This document shows, in pieces, positions 1 through 8,687 of a stretch of 63,373 nucleotides of DNA. The notes under the pieces were generated by a model that saw nothing but the letters and a program-made list of their open reading frames with translations, was not told the origin of the DNA and did not search any database. A program made the translations under genes and the position numbers. Position 1 is the stretch's first letter. Every line of letters begins with the position of its first letter. The DNA lies in NCBI GenBank assembly GCA_030690165.1, contig JAUYHF010000007.1:195420-258792 (forward strand). The letters are read 5' to 3'. Origin of the DNA: Deltaproteobacteria bacterium (GTDB lineage: Bacteria; Desulfobacterota; GWC2-55-46; UBA9637).

Positions 1-630
1 GATGTAAATGCAGCAGAATGGAATGAAACACCTTCAGCAGCATTTAAATTGTTTCCGCAGCTCATTGAAAATGATAAATTAAGGGGATTCAGACCAACGA
101 ATGATTCTGTGACTGCACGGGTGCTTTTCAATGAAAAGGAGATAGCATTTTTAATAGAGTGGGATGACAGGACAAAGAGTGTGCCAGGGGAGCCCATTGT
201 AGAAAAACTAGGTGAAGGAGAGACTTTTGAAGATGCTATTGCCATTCAGTTAAGAGTGGGGCCTCCGACTGCTGTTCAGCAGCCGTATCCCGGACATGGT
301 GATAAAGCACTGGGCGTAGAGATGTGGTATTGGGGTATTGGAAATACCTCTGGTGGTCAGACAATAAAGATGATAGATGCAAATGGGTTTGGAACAGAAA
401 AGATAAGGGATGCAGGCAGGATAAATATAAAAGGAACAGGTGAATACAAGGCAGGTATATGGAAGGTGATTTTAAGGAGGAGCCTTACAACATCTAATAC
501 ACATGATGATTTCCAATTTGAACGAGATGTGTTGATACCTGTAACATTTGCCAATTGGGATGGTTCAAATGGAGAAAAGGCATCTCAGCATACATTGACC
601 AATATGCATTGGCTGCAATTGGAACCATAG
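1..630 (+). CDS. DMSO-reductase-family gamma subunit-like haem-binding protein, 5' partial
   Basis: The frame is open from base 1, so the gene starts outside the window; an internal TTG at 49 is not the true start. The visible 209 residues resemble the ethylbenzene dehydrogenase haem-binding domain, the b-haem fold used as gamma subunit in type II DMSO-reductase-family enzymes (nitrate, chlorate and ethylbenzene oxidoreductases and relatives). Supporting signs are the strand ending in IEWDD, a following DAIAIQ segment, and the C-terminal NMHWLQLE. By family knowledge such a subunit passes electrons between the molybdenum-iron-sulfur dimer and periplasmic cytochromes. The c-type cytochromes that follow fit that role. 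The catalytic subunits are not visible, so the substrate cannot be named. Confidence 0.72.
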   Translation, partial: DVNAAEWNETPSAAFKLFPQLIENDKLRGFRPTNDSVTARVLFNEKEIAFLIEWDDRTKSVPGEPIVEKLGEGETFEDAIAIQLRVGPPTAVQQPYPGHGDKALGVEMWYWGIGNTSGGQTIKMIDANGFGTEKIRDAGRINIKGTGEYKAGIWKVILRRSLTTSNTHDDFQFERDVLIPVTFANWDGSNGEKASQHTLTNMHWLQLEP

Positions 631-721
631 ATTGTAGAGTAAAACCCGCACCCCGCCTGATAAAACAATAGCAGAGGTGTTAATGAGGTGGCAGCGCCCG
701 CCAAAAAATAGGATGATAGTT

Positions 722-1804
722 ATGAAATATATTATTATGTCAATCATGGTTGTTATGATTTCGTTTTTATCTTCATTGGGTTTGGCAGAAACCAAAGAGA
801 TTATTGCTGAAGGTACTTACAATATGGGTGAGGGAGAAATGTTCTCTGTTGCTGAAAGCAAGGCATTGCTTCAGGCAAAAAGGGCTATAGTTGAGCAGGC
901 GATGCCTTATGTGGAGGAGTACTTAAAGGTCAGAAATATCAAATTGACAGAGGATGAGAAACAAATTATGTCTCTTGGACTTATAAATATTACTCTGTTA
1001 GAAAAGAAGAAAACTATTGGAAGCGACGGCACCCTCTTTTGGGTTAAGGTAAGGTCAACTGTGAATGCGGTTAATGTTGAAGATATTGCAATAAGTCTCA
1101 AAGAAAAATCAGTTATAGATGAGTATAGGAAGATAATAGAGACTTACAAAAAAAGTCAGAAGGCAATTGATGAATTAAAAAAACAATTAACACAGATAAA
1201 AGAGATAACGGAAAGAAAACCATTACAAGCAAAGATAAAAAATGAAGGGATATTATTTAAGGCAAACGAATTGTTTGAAAAAGGATACTATTATAGATTA
1301 AACAATGATTACGACAGTGCAGTAAAGGCATATACCTCTCTTATTTCGTTAGCCCCCAATTTTGCTGATGCCTACAATAGTCTTGGAAATGTATATATTG
1401 ATAAAGGCCAGTATGATACCGCAATTGAGAATTATAATAAGGCAATTGTTATAAATCCTAATTTTGAAGAGGCATATAACAATATAGGATTTGCATACAG
1501 TAATAAGGGATTGTATGACAAAGAGATGGAAGGTTATAATAAGGCAATCGCTATAAACCCAAATTTTGCCAAGGCATACTATAACCGAGGGACTGCGTAC
1601 CATTATAAAGGACTGGCTGATAAGGCGATTGAGGATTATAATAAGGCAATTAGTATAAACCCAAATTTTGCTGATATTTACAATAGTCGCGGAAGTGCAT
1701 ACGCTATGACAGGTATAAAGGATAGGGCTATTTTGGATTTTCAGAAAGCCTGTGATATGGGGGATGAAAATGGATGCAAAGGCTTGCAGTTTTTAAAGAA
1801 ATAA
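722..1804 (+). CDS. Exported TPR-repeat protein
   Basis: The open frame begins at 677, but the ATG at 722 is preferred because it starts a clear signal peptide (MKYIIM, hydrophobic core, then LGLAET), which predicts a periplasmic protein of 360 residues. Residues about 20-120 contain an ESKALLQAKRAIVEQA stretch like those in exported LPP20/FlgT-type domains. From about residue 180 there are five consecutive TPR units with the pattern ANELFEKG, AYNSLGNVY, AYNNIGFAY, AYYNRGTAY and IYNSRGSAY, ending in a Sel1-like DMGDENGCKGL. TPRs bind protein partners. Its place between a respiratory gamma subunit and cytochromes suggests an assembly or docking factor for that complex, which is inference. Confidence 0.7.
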   Translation: MKYIIMSIMVVMISFLSSLGLAETKEIIAEGTYNMGEGEMFSVAESKALLQAKRAIVEQAMPYVEEYLKVRNIKLTEDEKQIMSLGLINITLLEKKKTIGSDGTLFWVKVRSTVNAVNVEDIAISLKEKSVIDEYRKIIETYKKSQKAIDELKKQLTQIKEITERKPLQAKIKNEGILFKANELFEKGYYYRLNNDYDSAVKAYTSLISLAPNFADAYNSLGNVYIDKGQYDTAIENYNKAIVINPNFEEAYNNIGFAYSNKGLYDKEMEGYNKAIAINPNFAKAYYNRGTAYHYKGLADKAIEDYNKAISINPNFADIYNSRGSAYAMTGIKDRAILDFQKACDMGDENGCKGLQFLKK

Positions 1805-1829
1805 GGAATGGTAAAAGATAGGTTGGAGA

Positions 1830-1848
1830 AAGGTAAAAATTTTACCTT
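1830..1848 (+). terminator. Possible weak hairpin after the TPR gene
   Basis: The palindrome AAGGTAAAA/ATTTTACCTT follows the TPR stop codon. It is short and AT-rich and overlaps the -35 of the next promoter, so it may be an operator-like palindrome rather than a terminator. Confidence 0.3.
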
Positions 1849-1876
1849 GACAAAATAATAATTATTTTATTAGTAT
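1847..1876 (+). promoter_or_regulatory. Putative sigma-70 promoter for the cytochrome genes
   Basis: TTGACA (1847-1852) is followed after 18 bp by TAGTAT (1871-1876). Transcription would start near 1883. The -35 is overlapped by the AAGGTAAAA palindrome, a suitable place for a repressor or activator. If used, the ATG at 1890 would have a very short leader and the ATG at 1926 a leader of about 43 nt. Confidence 0.45.
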
Positions 1877-1889
1877 AAGCACACCGAGC

Positions 1890-3152
1890 ATGCTGAATCA
1901 TTTCTACCTTACTTTACGGATTATAATGTATGATATAAATATTTTAAGACAATGGCAGTTTTATACATCATTTACATTTATATTATTGGTATGCCTTATT
2001 ACAAACACATCTATTTTCCTTATTATGAGAAATGATGTTTTAGCGGAAGAAAGCGCCTTTCGTAAAGAATTTATAGAAAAAAGCGAGACATTACAGTTTG
2101 AGGCGCTGGTAACTATAATTAAAAAAGATAAGGATATTATCCCAGGGGAAATCAAGTCGCTTATCAAAGATGCAATGACAAAGGAGTTAGGAGAACGGCT
2201 ATACCTTTTGGATATTACTGAGCGGATGGCGTCTATGTATGATTATTGGCATGGCGGAGGGAAAGAACTTCTTGAAGAGATACAGAATCTACGGCGGTCA
2301 GAGATAACAAAAGGGGAGAAGATAAATGCGGAACTTAATAAGTGGAGTAAGGAGAAGAAATTTATTGGCAATCTGGTATTGAAAGAGCATTCGGACCAGA
2401 TGACGGCCAGTGGTCTCCCGCCTGTTGTTTATCCTCACTGGATACATCGGACATATTTCAAGTGTAAGGTCTGCCATGAGGGTATATTTATTAAAATACA
2501 AGGGGCGAACAATATATCCCATAGTCAAATGAATGAAGGGAAACAATGCGGGGTTTGTCATAATGACACAATTGCCTTTGGGGCAAATAAACAATGTGCG
2601 AAGTGTCATATAGCAGGTAAGCCTGAGGTTGAGAGATTGCTTGATCCCCGCCATGTAGATCATAATAAGATTAAGGATGTAGCCTCCCGTCTGGGCGCTG
2701 AATGGAATATTGAGAACATACCTGGAAAAGCTATTCCTTTAGATAGATTTGGTTTTATAGACTGGATTAAACTTAGAGACATGAGTGTTATTAAACCGGT
2801 CGCCTCTTTAAGTAAAGATTTTAAGGAAGAGATAAGAGAAACTGCCATTTTATTTGAGGCGGTAAGTCCGACTACGAATAATGTGTTATTTGATCATAAG
2901 GTTCATTCATGGTGGCATAATTGTTCCACATGTCATCCCAAAATATTTAAAGCGGAACTGGGCGGCAATGATGAGCGGATGATATACAATGTTGAAGGCA
3001 GGTATTGCGGTGAATGTCATAGCAGGGTGGCTTTTACATTTGCGGATTGTTTTAAATGTCATAAGGTTCCAAAGGGAAATATACCCGAGGGTGCAATGAT
3101 TCGTAATAGAAGACCGCCTGAGATTAAAGACGAAGAGGTTTTATCTCAGTAA
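1890..3152 (+). CDS. Membrane-anchored hexahaem c7-type cytochrome
   Basis: Six CXXCH haem sites are visible in two groups of three: CKVCH, CGVCH, CAKCH (about residues 195-240) and CSTCH, CGECH, CFKCH (about 350-395). Each group has the layout of the c7-type triheme domain (His-rich PHWIH or DHKVH, CXXCH, about 25 residues, CXXCH, about 10 residues, CXXCH). A single hydrophobic segment near residues 25-47 probably anchors it with the haem domains outside the cytoplasm. Residues 50-150 are charged and helical, without a recognised domain. The start is uncertain: ATG at 1890 or ATG at 1926 (MYDINIL), neither with a good SD. It is a likely electron conduit for the reductase-like gene upstream. 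The substrate is unknown. Confidence 0.85.
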   Translation: MLNHFYLTLRIIMYDINILRQWQFYTSFTFILLVCLITNTSIFLIMRNDVLAEESAFRKEFIEKSETLQFEALVTIIKKDKDIIPGEIKSLIKDAMTKELGERLYLLDITERMASMYDYWHGGGKELLEEIQNLRRSEITKGEKINAELNKWSKEKKFIGNLVLKEHSDQMTASGLPPVVYPHWIHRTYFKCKVCHEGIFIKIQGANNISHSQMNEGKQCGVCHNDTIAFGANKQCAKCHIAGKPEVERLLDPRHVDHNKIKDVASRLGAEWNIENIPGKAIPLDRFGFIDWIKLRDMSVIKPVASLSKDFKEEIRETAILFEAVSPTTNNVLFDHKVHSWWHNCSTCHPKIFKAELGGNDERMIYNVEGRYCGECHSRVAFTFADCFKCHKVPKGNIPEGAMIRNRRPPEIKDEEVLSQ

Positions 3153-3280
3153 ACCCACACGGGCATTTGGCTTACAAAGGGGGATGAAAATAGCTAATAT
3201 GCATTTTCAGAGCAATTAGGTAAACTATCAAAACTTTACAAAGTTAGGCATAAATCAGGTTGAAATGGAGGGTGAGCAGA

Positions 3281-3670
3281 ATGAAAAACAAAGTTGTTTT
3301 TGTATTGTTGATGCTTATAGCTGGAATCATTGGTGTAAATATAGGCTATGCGGAATACGGCGACATTGTCATTGCAAGGAAAAAAGAGGCCATGCGCAAG
3401 GCTTCGGTTAGACCAGTCTTATTTCCCCATTGGCTTCACAGGATTAGATTTAAATGCAGGGTCTGCCATGAAGACATATTTATCTTGCGGAGAGGGGATA
3501 ACAATATAAATATGGATGCCATAATGAATGGACAATTTTGCGGCAAATGCCACAATGGTATCATTGCATGGGAACCTATGTTTTGTGAACGTTGTCATTC
3601 ATGGAATGGTCCTATTCCGCCTTATGCAGGACCTCCACCATGGGAAGAAGCTAAACCGGCGGCAAAATAA
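3281..3670 (+). CDS. Periplasmic triheme c7-type cytochrome
   Basis: The start at 3281 is chosen over the earlier in-frame ATG at 3260 because GGAGGGTGAG lies 5-14 bases upstream and the protein then opens with a normal signal peptide (MKNKVVF, hydrophobic core, cut near GYAEYG). It has three haem sites, CRVCH, CGKCH and CERCH, with the PHWLH lead histidine. The domain matches the first half of the hexahaem protein before it, including DIFI, the NNI segment and NGQFCGKCH. The tail is proline-rich (GPIPPYAGPPPWEE). At 129 residues it is a minimal one-domain cytochrome, probably a soluble electron shuttle. Confidence 0.87.
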   Translation: MKNKVVFVLLMLIAGIIGVNIGYAEYGDIVIARKKEAMRKASVRPVLFPHWLHRIRFKCRVCHEDIFILRRGDNNINMDAIMNGQFCGKCHNGIIAWEPMFCERCHSWNGPIPPYAGPPPWEEAKPAAK

Positions 3671-3707
3671 CTATAGATTAGGATATGAGATACGAAAGGA
3701 GAAAAAG

Positions 3708-4790
3708 ATGAATATCCTTTACTTAATGAAATGTATTTCCAGGGTTATTCCACTGGTTATCTTCACAGTCTTTATTGGTTGTTCAAATCCAAAACCTTTT
3801 TCAAAACCTGTCATGTCAGCCAATACCCCAGTAACAACAGAACCTGCCATGTCAGCCAATACCCCAGTAACAACAGAACCTTCTGTTGTTACCACAGAGG
3901 TGAAAGCAGCAGAGGCAGAAAAATCTGCTACAGTGCCTTCTCCCACTGCTGTAGCGGTGGTAGTGGCAGAAGCGCCAAAACCTGCTGCCCCCCCTGTTGA
4001 GGTAAAATCAGTGATAGCGCCTGCCCCTGTTCCAGAGCCGCCCCAAAAACCTATTGCTGTGCCTGCTTTACCTATAGTAGAAGATACAGAAACAAATGTC
4101 ACGCTTGTCAGACCAGAGCCTGAAAGAACGTCTGTAGCGCATGCGGTAACATTACCAGTTATTCCCTCCGAAGAAAAAGAAAAAAAGACATCCGCCCCTC
4201 TTATCATTTTTAATCCTACTGGCATAACAGTTATTTCCTCCGAAGAAAAAGAAAAAAAGATGTCTCCCTTTCTTAACCCAGAGGATCCGAAGAGTGTCCT
4301 GTATTTGGATACAAAGGGCAATCTGGCGGGAACAGGAGATCCGAAGAAATCAGGTTCTCCCAGTGCATCATACAAACTGGGGGGCGCTTGGCACCCTGCA
4401 GCACTTGCCTCAAACTTGCTTCCAAAGGATAAATATGGTCTGATAGATTGGGCAAAGGCTGTGAGAGAGAATGCCCTTACACCAAGACACTCATTAGACC
4501 CTGATGCCGAGGATATTCCATCTTTTGATTTTAATATTTTGATAGAGACTAAAAGCAATTTTGTAAAAGATGTTGTCTTTCCCCATTATATCCATACATG
4601 GTGGCTAAAGTGTGAAATCTGTCATCCAAAGATATTTATCCCTGTGAGGGGGGCAAACAACATAACAATGGTAGGCATGATTGTTGACAACAAATTTTGC
4701 GGCAGATGTCATGGCAAGATAGCATTTCCATTTACTGATTGTAATAGATGTCATACATCGCCCAAAAAGCCTCAGACGGTATCAAAATAA
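3708..4790 (+). CDS. Triheme c7-type cytochrome lipoprotein with long Pro/Ala/Val linker
   Basis: The open frame extends upstream, but ATG 3708 with AAAGGAGAAAAAG before it starts a lipoprotein signal ending in VFIGCSN, so Cys-24 is the likely lipidated residue. Residues 30-190 are a low-complexity linker rich in Pro, Ala, Val, Thr and Glu that contains two tandem 12-residue copies and two SSEEKEKK copies. The C-terminal 150 residues include a GLIDW module and three haem sites: CEICH, CGRCH and CNRCH. This part matches the second half of the hexahaem protein (GFIDW, WWHNCSTCH). A tether of this type could let a membrane-bound haem domain reach across the periplasm. That role is inferred. Confidence 0.83.
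   Translation: MNILYLMKCISRVIPLVIFTVFIGCSNPKPFSKPVMSANTPVTTEPAMSANTPVTTEPSVVTTEVKAAEAEKSATVPSPTAVAVVVAEAPKPAAPPVEVKSVIAPAPVPEPPQKPIAVPALPIVEDTETNVTLVRPEPERTSVAHAVTLPVIPSEEKEKKTSAPLIIFNPTGITVISSEEKEKKMSPFLNPEDPKSVLYLDTKGNLAGTGDPKKSGSPSASYKLGGAWHPAALASNLLPKDKYGLIDWAKAVRENALTPRHSLDPDAEDIPSFDFNILIETKSNFVKDVVFPHYIHTWWLKCEICHPKIFIPVRGANNITMVGMIVDNKFCGRCHGKIAFPFTDCNRCHTSPKKPQTVSK
3813..3884 (+). repeat. 36-bp tandem repeat, two copies, inside the linker
   Basis: Copies at 3813-3848 and 3849-3884 are identical except for the last codon and encode MSANTPVTTEP twice. This is a recent in-frame duplication that lengthens the linker. A second, dispersed duplication encoding SSEEKEKK lies near 4167 and 4228. 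Confidence 0.9.
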
Positions 4791-5197
4791 AGCGATATGG
4801 GGTATGCACTTGACAGCACATACCCCAAGCGCTTGTGTTTTTGAATTAGCCTTCCCGGACGCCTTTTATTAGACATGCATAGGGAACAGGTTCCACTGCC
4901 ACAGACTGTTGCGCTAACCGCAAAAAAAAGCTTACCGCGGTGGGCTGATGTCCTTCGGTTAAACCGAAGGATAAACCCATCAAGAAGCTCTGTCAAGATG
5001 TTAGTGACTAAGTGCATCATGCCTGCTTGAGGTTTTCTCTCCCTGCTTATTTCTATACCTTCCTCCTCTATTAGTTTCTCGGTAAAATAGGAATCGTTAT
5101 ATCTTTTGTATTCCCTCTTTGCCAACTCTATAATCTTTGTGGATACTTGAGTATCCAACCGCATGGAAGATAATGTTGCAGTTATACCCAGACAGAG
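4772..5197 (-). pseudogene. Relic of an IS transposase N-terminal region
   Basis: This minus-strand frame, open from 5197 with a Met codon at 5164, includes KIIELAKREYKRYNDSYF and TEKLIEEEGIEISRE. That pattern is typical of the second helix-turn-helix region of ISNCY/IS481-type transposases (Glu-Lys-Leu followed by GIxISRE). After about 50 residues the match stops and the remaining sequence shows nothing recognisable, and no catalytic DDE core follows. The 4791-5289 spacer otherwise holds the hairpin at 4799 and a CCTTCGG/CCGAAGG hairpin at 4952-4970. Confidence 0.45.
4799..4826 (+). terminator. Hairpin after the cytochrome operon
   Basis: GGGGTATG (4799-4806) pairs with CATACCCC (4819-4826) around a 12-nt loop, just after the stop of the last cytochrome gene. 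There is no immediate T run (a GTGTTTTT stretch follows about 8 nt later), so termination strength is unclear. Confidence 0.5.
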
Positions 5198-5289
5198 TTA
5201 CTTTGCTGCCACAAATGTATTTATTATAATTGAAAAATGGCTGCACGGTGTGTTATAAATGCGGAAAATTGAGATGAGGAGGCATTCAG

Positions 5290-7083
5290 TTGGCAGATAA
5301 TCTTGGAAATTGGAAAAGGAGTTGCTACTGCGGCGACTTAACCATCAAAGAGATAGGCAGTGAGGTTACACTCATGGGATGGGTGCAGAAAAGACGCGAC
5401 CACGGCGGTTTGATATTTGTGGACTTAAGAGACAGAGAGGGGCTGACGCAGGTGGTTTTCAATCCTGAGGTAAATAAATCAGTGCATGAAAATGCCCATC
5501 ATATCAGGGCAGAATTTGTCATCGCAGTAAAAGGCATTGTTTCAAAAAGACCTGCTGGCACGGAAAATCCGGCATTAAAAACAGGAGAAATAGAGGTTCT
5601 TGTAAAGGAACTGAAGATACTGAATGAATCGGCAACCCCGCCGTTTTTAATAGAAGATGATACAGATGTGGCAGAGGGTGTCAGGCTTAAATACCGCTAT
5701 CTTGATTTGAGAAGGCCGGCTCTGCAGAAAAATCTTATTTTGAGGCACAAGGTTTGCAAGGATGTAAGAGATTACCTCTGCGAAAGACATTTTCTTGAGA
5801 TAGAGACGCCCGTCCTTACCAAAAGCACACCGGAAGGGGCGAGGGACTATCTTGTGCCGAGCAGAATGAGTCCAGGGCATTTCTTTGCATTGCCGCAATC
5901 GCCGCAGTTATTTAAGCAAATTCTCATGATTTCCGGTTTTGACAGATATTTTCAGATTGTCCGGTGTTTTAGAGATGAAGACCTGCGGTCTGACAGACAG
6001 CCTGAGTTTACTCAGATAGACGCTGAGATGAGTTTTGTGGACAGGGAAGATGTGATGGGGCTTATGGAAGGGCTTATTGCGGAGATATTTAAAAATAGTT
6101 TGGGCATAGAACTTAAATTGCCGTTTCCAAGGCTTACCTATGCGGATGCAGTGGGAAGATATGGTCTTGACAACCCGGACGATAGATTCGGTCTGGAGCT
6201 AAAAGAAATTACAGGTATTGTAAAAGATTCCGGCTTTAAGGTTTTTGCAGATGTTGCTAAAAAAGGCGGCATAGTCAAGGCGCTTAATGCAGCAGGCTGT
6301 GCAGAATTTTCCAGAAAGGAATTGGATGAACTTACAGCAATTGCCAATTCCTACGGCGCAAAAGGGCTCGCATGGGTAAAGATAACTTCAGAGGGATGGC
6401 AGTCTCCCATAGCAAAGTTTCTTACAGATGATGAAAAAGAAAACATATCAAAAGCCCTTGATGCAAAGGCAGGAGACCTTCTTTTATTCGTTGCGGATAT
6501 TCCGCGGATAGCAAATACAGCCCTTGGAAGGGTAAGATTAGAGCTTGGTAAAAGGCTTAATCTCATTCCAAAGGATAGATTTAACCTTGTATGGGTTACT
6601 GACTTTCCGCTTTTGGAATTTGATGAAGAGGAAAAGAGATTTGTCGCAGTTCATCACCCGTTCACAGCGCCGATGGATGAAGATATAGACAAATTAGATA
6701 GCGCGCCGCTTGAGGTCAGAGCAAAGGCTTACGATCTGGTGTTGAATGGAACAGAGATAGGCGGCGGGAGCATAAGGATTCACAGACAGGATATTCAGAC
6801 AACGATATTTAAAAAACTTGGCATAAATGAAGGAGATGCAAGGCAGAAATTCGGATTTTTACTGGATGCCCTTTCATTCGGCGCGCCGCCGCACGGCGGC
6901 ATTGCATTTGGTCTGGACAGGCTTGTGGCAATCCTTTGCGGCGCAGAGTCAATAAGGGATGTGATTGCATTTCCAAAGACACAGAAGGCGACATGTCTTA
7001 TGACAGATGCGCCATCGCCTGTAGATAAGAAGCAGTTGGATGAGCTGTTTTTAAGGGTTAAGGTTCAGCAAAAAGAAGGTTGA
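5290..7083 (+). CDS. aspS: Aspartate-tRNA ligase, bacterial type
   Basis: AspS charges tRNA-Asp (in many bacteria also tRNA-Asn) with aspartate. The TTG start at 5290 is supported by GAGGAGG eight bases upstream and by the normal family N-terminus. At 597 residues it has the usual bacterial length. The N-terminal OB anticodon-binding domain covers about 1-110 ([15 protein letters not shown]), class II motif 2 is [14 protein letters not shown] near 226, the GAD insertion is about 290-420, and motif 3 is GIAFGLDRL near 536. It stands alone between accessory segments and is followed by its own terminator. Confidence 0.97.
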   Translation: MADNLGNWKRSCYCGDLTIKEIGSEVTLMGWVQKRRDHGGLIFVDLRDREGLTQVVFNPEVNKSVHENAHHIRAEFVIAVKGIVSKRPAGTENPALKTGEIEVLVKELKILNESATPPFLIEDDTDVAEGVRLKYRYLDLRRPALQKNLILRHKVCKDVRDYLCERHFLEIETPVLTKSTPEGARDYLVPSRMSPGHFFALPQSPQLFKQILMISGFDRYFQIVRCFRDEDLRSDRQPEFTQIDAEMSFVDREDVMGLMEGLIAEIFKNSLGIELKLPFPRLTYADAVGRYGLDNPDDRFGLELKEITGIVKDSGFKVFADVAKKGGIVKALNAAGCAEFSRKELDELTAIANSYGAKGLAWVKITSEGWQSPIAKFLTDDEKENISKALDAKAGDLLLFVADIPRIANTALGRVRLELGKRLNLIPKDRFNLVWVTDFPLLEFDEEEKRFVAVHHPFTAPMDEDIDKLDSAPLEVRAKAYDLVLNGTEIGGGSIRIHRQDIQTTIFKKLGINEGDARQKFGFLLDALSFGAPPHGGIAFGLDRLVAILCGAESIRDVIAFPKTQKATCLMTDAPSPVDKKQLDELFLRVKVQQKEG

Positions 7084-7093
7084 GAGATGTAAT

Positions 7094-7128
7094 GGGTCGC
7101 TGGTTACGCAGTGACAGCCCGTTTCTTT
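7094..7128 (+). terminator. Probable aspS terminator
   Basis: GGGTCGCTG pairs, with a small bulge, with CAGTGACAGCCC, followed by GTTTCTTT, ten bases after the aspS stop. Confidence 0.6.
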
Positions 7129-7214
7129 AGGACAACAGAATATTGTTCCCAAATATCAGACGGAATCAATTGCATAGGCGGCTAACATGCAGGGACTATT
7201 ATTCAATTATGCAT

Positions 7215-7344
7215 ATTATAGTAAGCGCTAAAAATAAATAGACATCGTAGCTCAAGGCTTTAGCCTTGAAAGTCTTGAGAAACCTCAAACCTGAAGGTTT
7301 GAGCTACAGAAGAATGTCAACTTATTTATGCCGTTCACTATAGT
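7215..7344. repeat. MITE/BIME-like element with inverted ends and two REP-type hairpins
   Basis: The outer 31-nt ends (7215-7245 and 7314-7344) are imperfect inverted repeats sharing ATAGT and AAATAA...GACAT. Inside lie two hairpins, CAAGGCT/AGCCTTG and CTCAAACCT/AGGTTTGAG. Each begins with GTAG when read from its own outer side (7247 inward and 7307 inward). Two hairpins with outward GTAG feet match a BIME arrangement. The related pair at 57884-57931 shows that this is a dispersed family. The rest of spacer 7084-7505 holds the aspS terminator and a weak TTGACA-like promoter near 7395. Confidence 0.75.
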
Positions 7345-7505
7345 CCATCAGAAAGGGTAATAAAATTCATCAGATAACGTCAAGCCATTTTCCATTGACA
7401 GCATAATTAAATTTTTGCTAATTTAACAAAGGCCGTTCAGATAATAACTGGTTAGCCTATCGATTACAGCGTATAGAGACAAGACTTAAGAGAATAGAAC
7501 AGACC

Positions 7506-8501
7506 ATGGGATGTGACTGCGTTAATTATCTTCCACCGGGAATCAAATTAGAGGACGTTGCTGAATTCTTAAGCATACTAGGTTACCCTCTAGGAAACTT
7601 CGCCACCTTTGAAGGGATGCCTATCTACGGGTGCAACTTTTATAAGGACGAAGACTATAAATACTTTACTGGCGTCGAAGTTCTTGCCTACCTAAAGGAT
7701 GGCACTATTCATGTTGAAACTCGAACCTCAATTTGGCGAACTAAATGGGACTCGGACTTCCATAACTTCACCGTGAAACAATTGCAGAAGCGCTTTGGAG
7801 GCACCTTTATTTCAGATTTTGGAAAAAGCCGCTTCCTGCGCTACGACGGGCAGGTACGTATAGCGGCTGAGGCGGGTTGCTATTTTGCCTTCTTCCATCT
7901 ATCAAATGACTTTTCGAGTGCTCACTCATATTTGGAGTTTTTGAAAGAGGCGAAGAATCATGTGAAAACGCCGAGTTTCCCAAAGCAGCTATTGGAAGCT
8001 GTGCATCGCACGGATCCCATAATAATATCAACCAATCTTTTTCTACCTTTTCTTGTCTCTGTATTAGAAGAATACTTTAAGTCAACATATATTGCTTTAC
8101 TGAGATATTCGCCACGGAAATCAACCGTAATCAAGTCTGCAAGAATCCCGGCAGAAGAACTCACTAGCGTTAGCAACGAGGAGCAGTCTATGGAAGAGGC
8201 AATAACGAAATCAATGTCCTTTCAAAACATCGGGAAGGTTTGCACCTACTTCAAAGAACTCGACAGCAAACTCGATTTATATGGAACTCTCAAGAAGCCA
8301 TATAAAAGACGTAGAGAATCAATGTTTGATACTTTTGATCGCATTCTGCATCAGAGGCATGAGTTTATTCACCGAAGCAAGATGAATCCGAATTATACAA
8401 TTGAAATGGCATTTAAGGACTTAGAGACTGTCCGCGCAGCAGTAACGCGAGTATATAAATATCTTATTAGTACATACAAGTGGCAACCTTGGCCGATGTA
8501 A
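7506..8501 (+). CDS. Unknown protein with a possible C-terminal HEPN-like domain
   Basis: I do not recognise this 331-residue protein as a whole. Residues about 1-150 form an alpha/beta region without a known motif. Residues 160-330 are helical and include RILHQRHEFIHRSKM, which fits the R-x4-H motif (RHEFIH) of HEPN ribonuclease domains. A single weak motif is not proof of nuclease activity. It sits alone, with a weak promoter (TTGACA at 7395) upstream and integron-like GCCTAAC half sites downstream, so it may be a cassette-type or defence-island gene. The start at 7506 lacks a clear SD. Confidence 0.55.
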   Translation: MGCDCVNYLPPGIKLEDVAEFLSILGYPLGNFATFEGMPIYGCNFYKDEDYKYFTGVEVLAYLKDGTIHVETRTSIWRTKWDSDFHNFTVKQLQKRFGGTFISDFGKSRFLRYDGQVRIAAEAGCYFAFFHLSNDFSSAHSYLEFLKEAKNHVKTPSFPKQLLEAVHRTDPIIISTNLFLPFLVSVLEEYFKSTYIALLRYSPRKSTVIKSARIPAEELTSVSNEEQSMEEAITKSMSFQNIGKVCTYFKELDSKLDLYGTLKKPYKRRRESMFDTFDRILHQRHEFIHRSKMNPNYTIEMAFKDLETVRAAVTRVYKYLISTYKWQPWPM

Positions 8502-8687
8502 TGCAAATCCGCCTAACAAGGCGCTCCAGTTGGTAGATACCGTTTTCCCTGTCAAGCAAAATTTACCTTATTTGCATGATAATTTGGATTAAAGGAAGAA
8601 ATAAAGGGGACGGTTCTATTTAAATCAGGAAATTAGCACATGAGCACATGAATATAAGAACGCCTAACAAATCACTCCAGGGGGAAA
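8502..8687 (+). other. Spacer with two attC-like half sites
   Basis: GCCTAACAAGGCGCTCCAG (8511-8529) and GCCTAACAAATCACTCCAG (8662-8680) resemble the R''-L'' half of integron attC sites (RYYYAAC followed by a GCKCCAG-like block). No matching GTTRRRY end was found nearby, so complete attC sites are not shown. A fragment AAAGGGGACGGTTCT near 8603 resembles motifs elsewhere in the window. Confidence 0.35.

Noticed and set aside
3719-4558. A 279-codon minus-strand frame opposite the lipoprotein cytochrome linker
   Set aside because: It is the mirror of the low-complexity plus-strand linker, rich in Ser/Gly/Thr/Val and without any domain; the haem protein on the plus strand explains the sequence.
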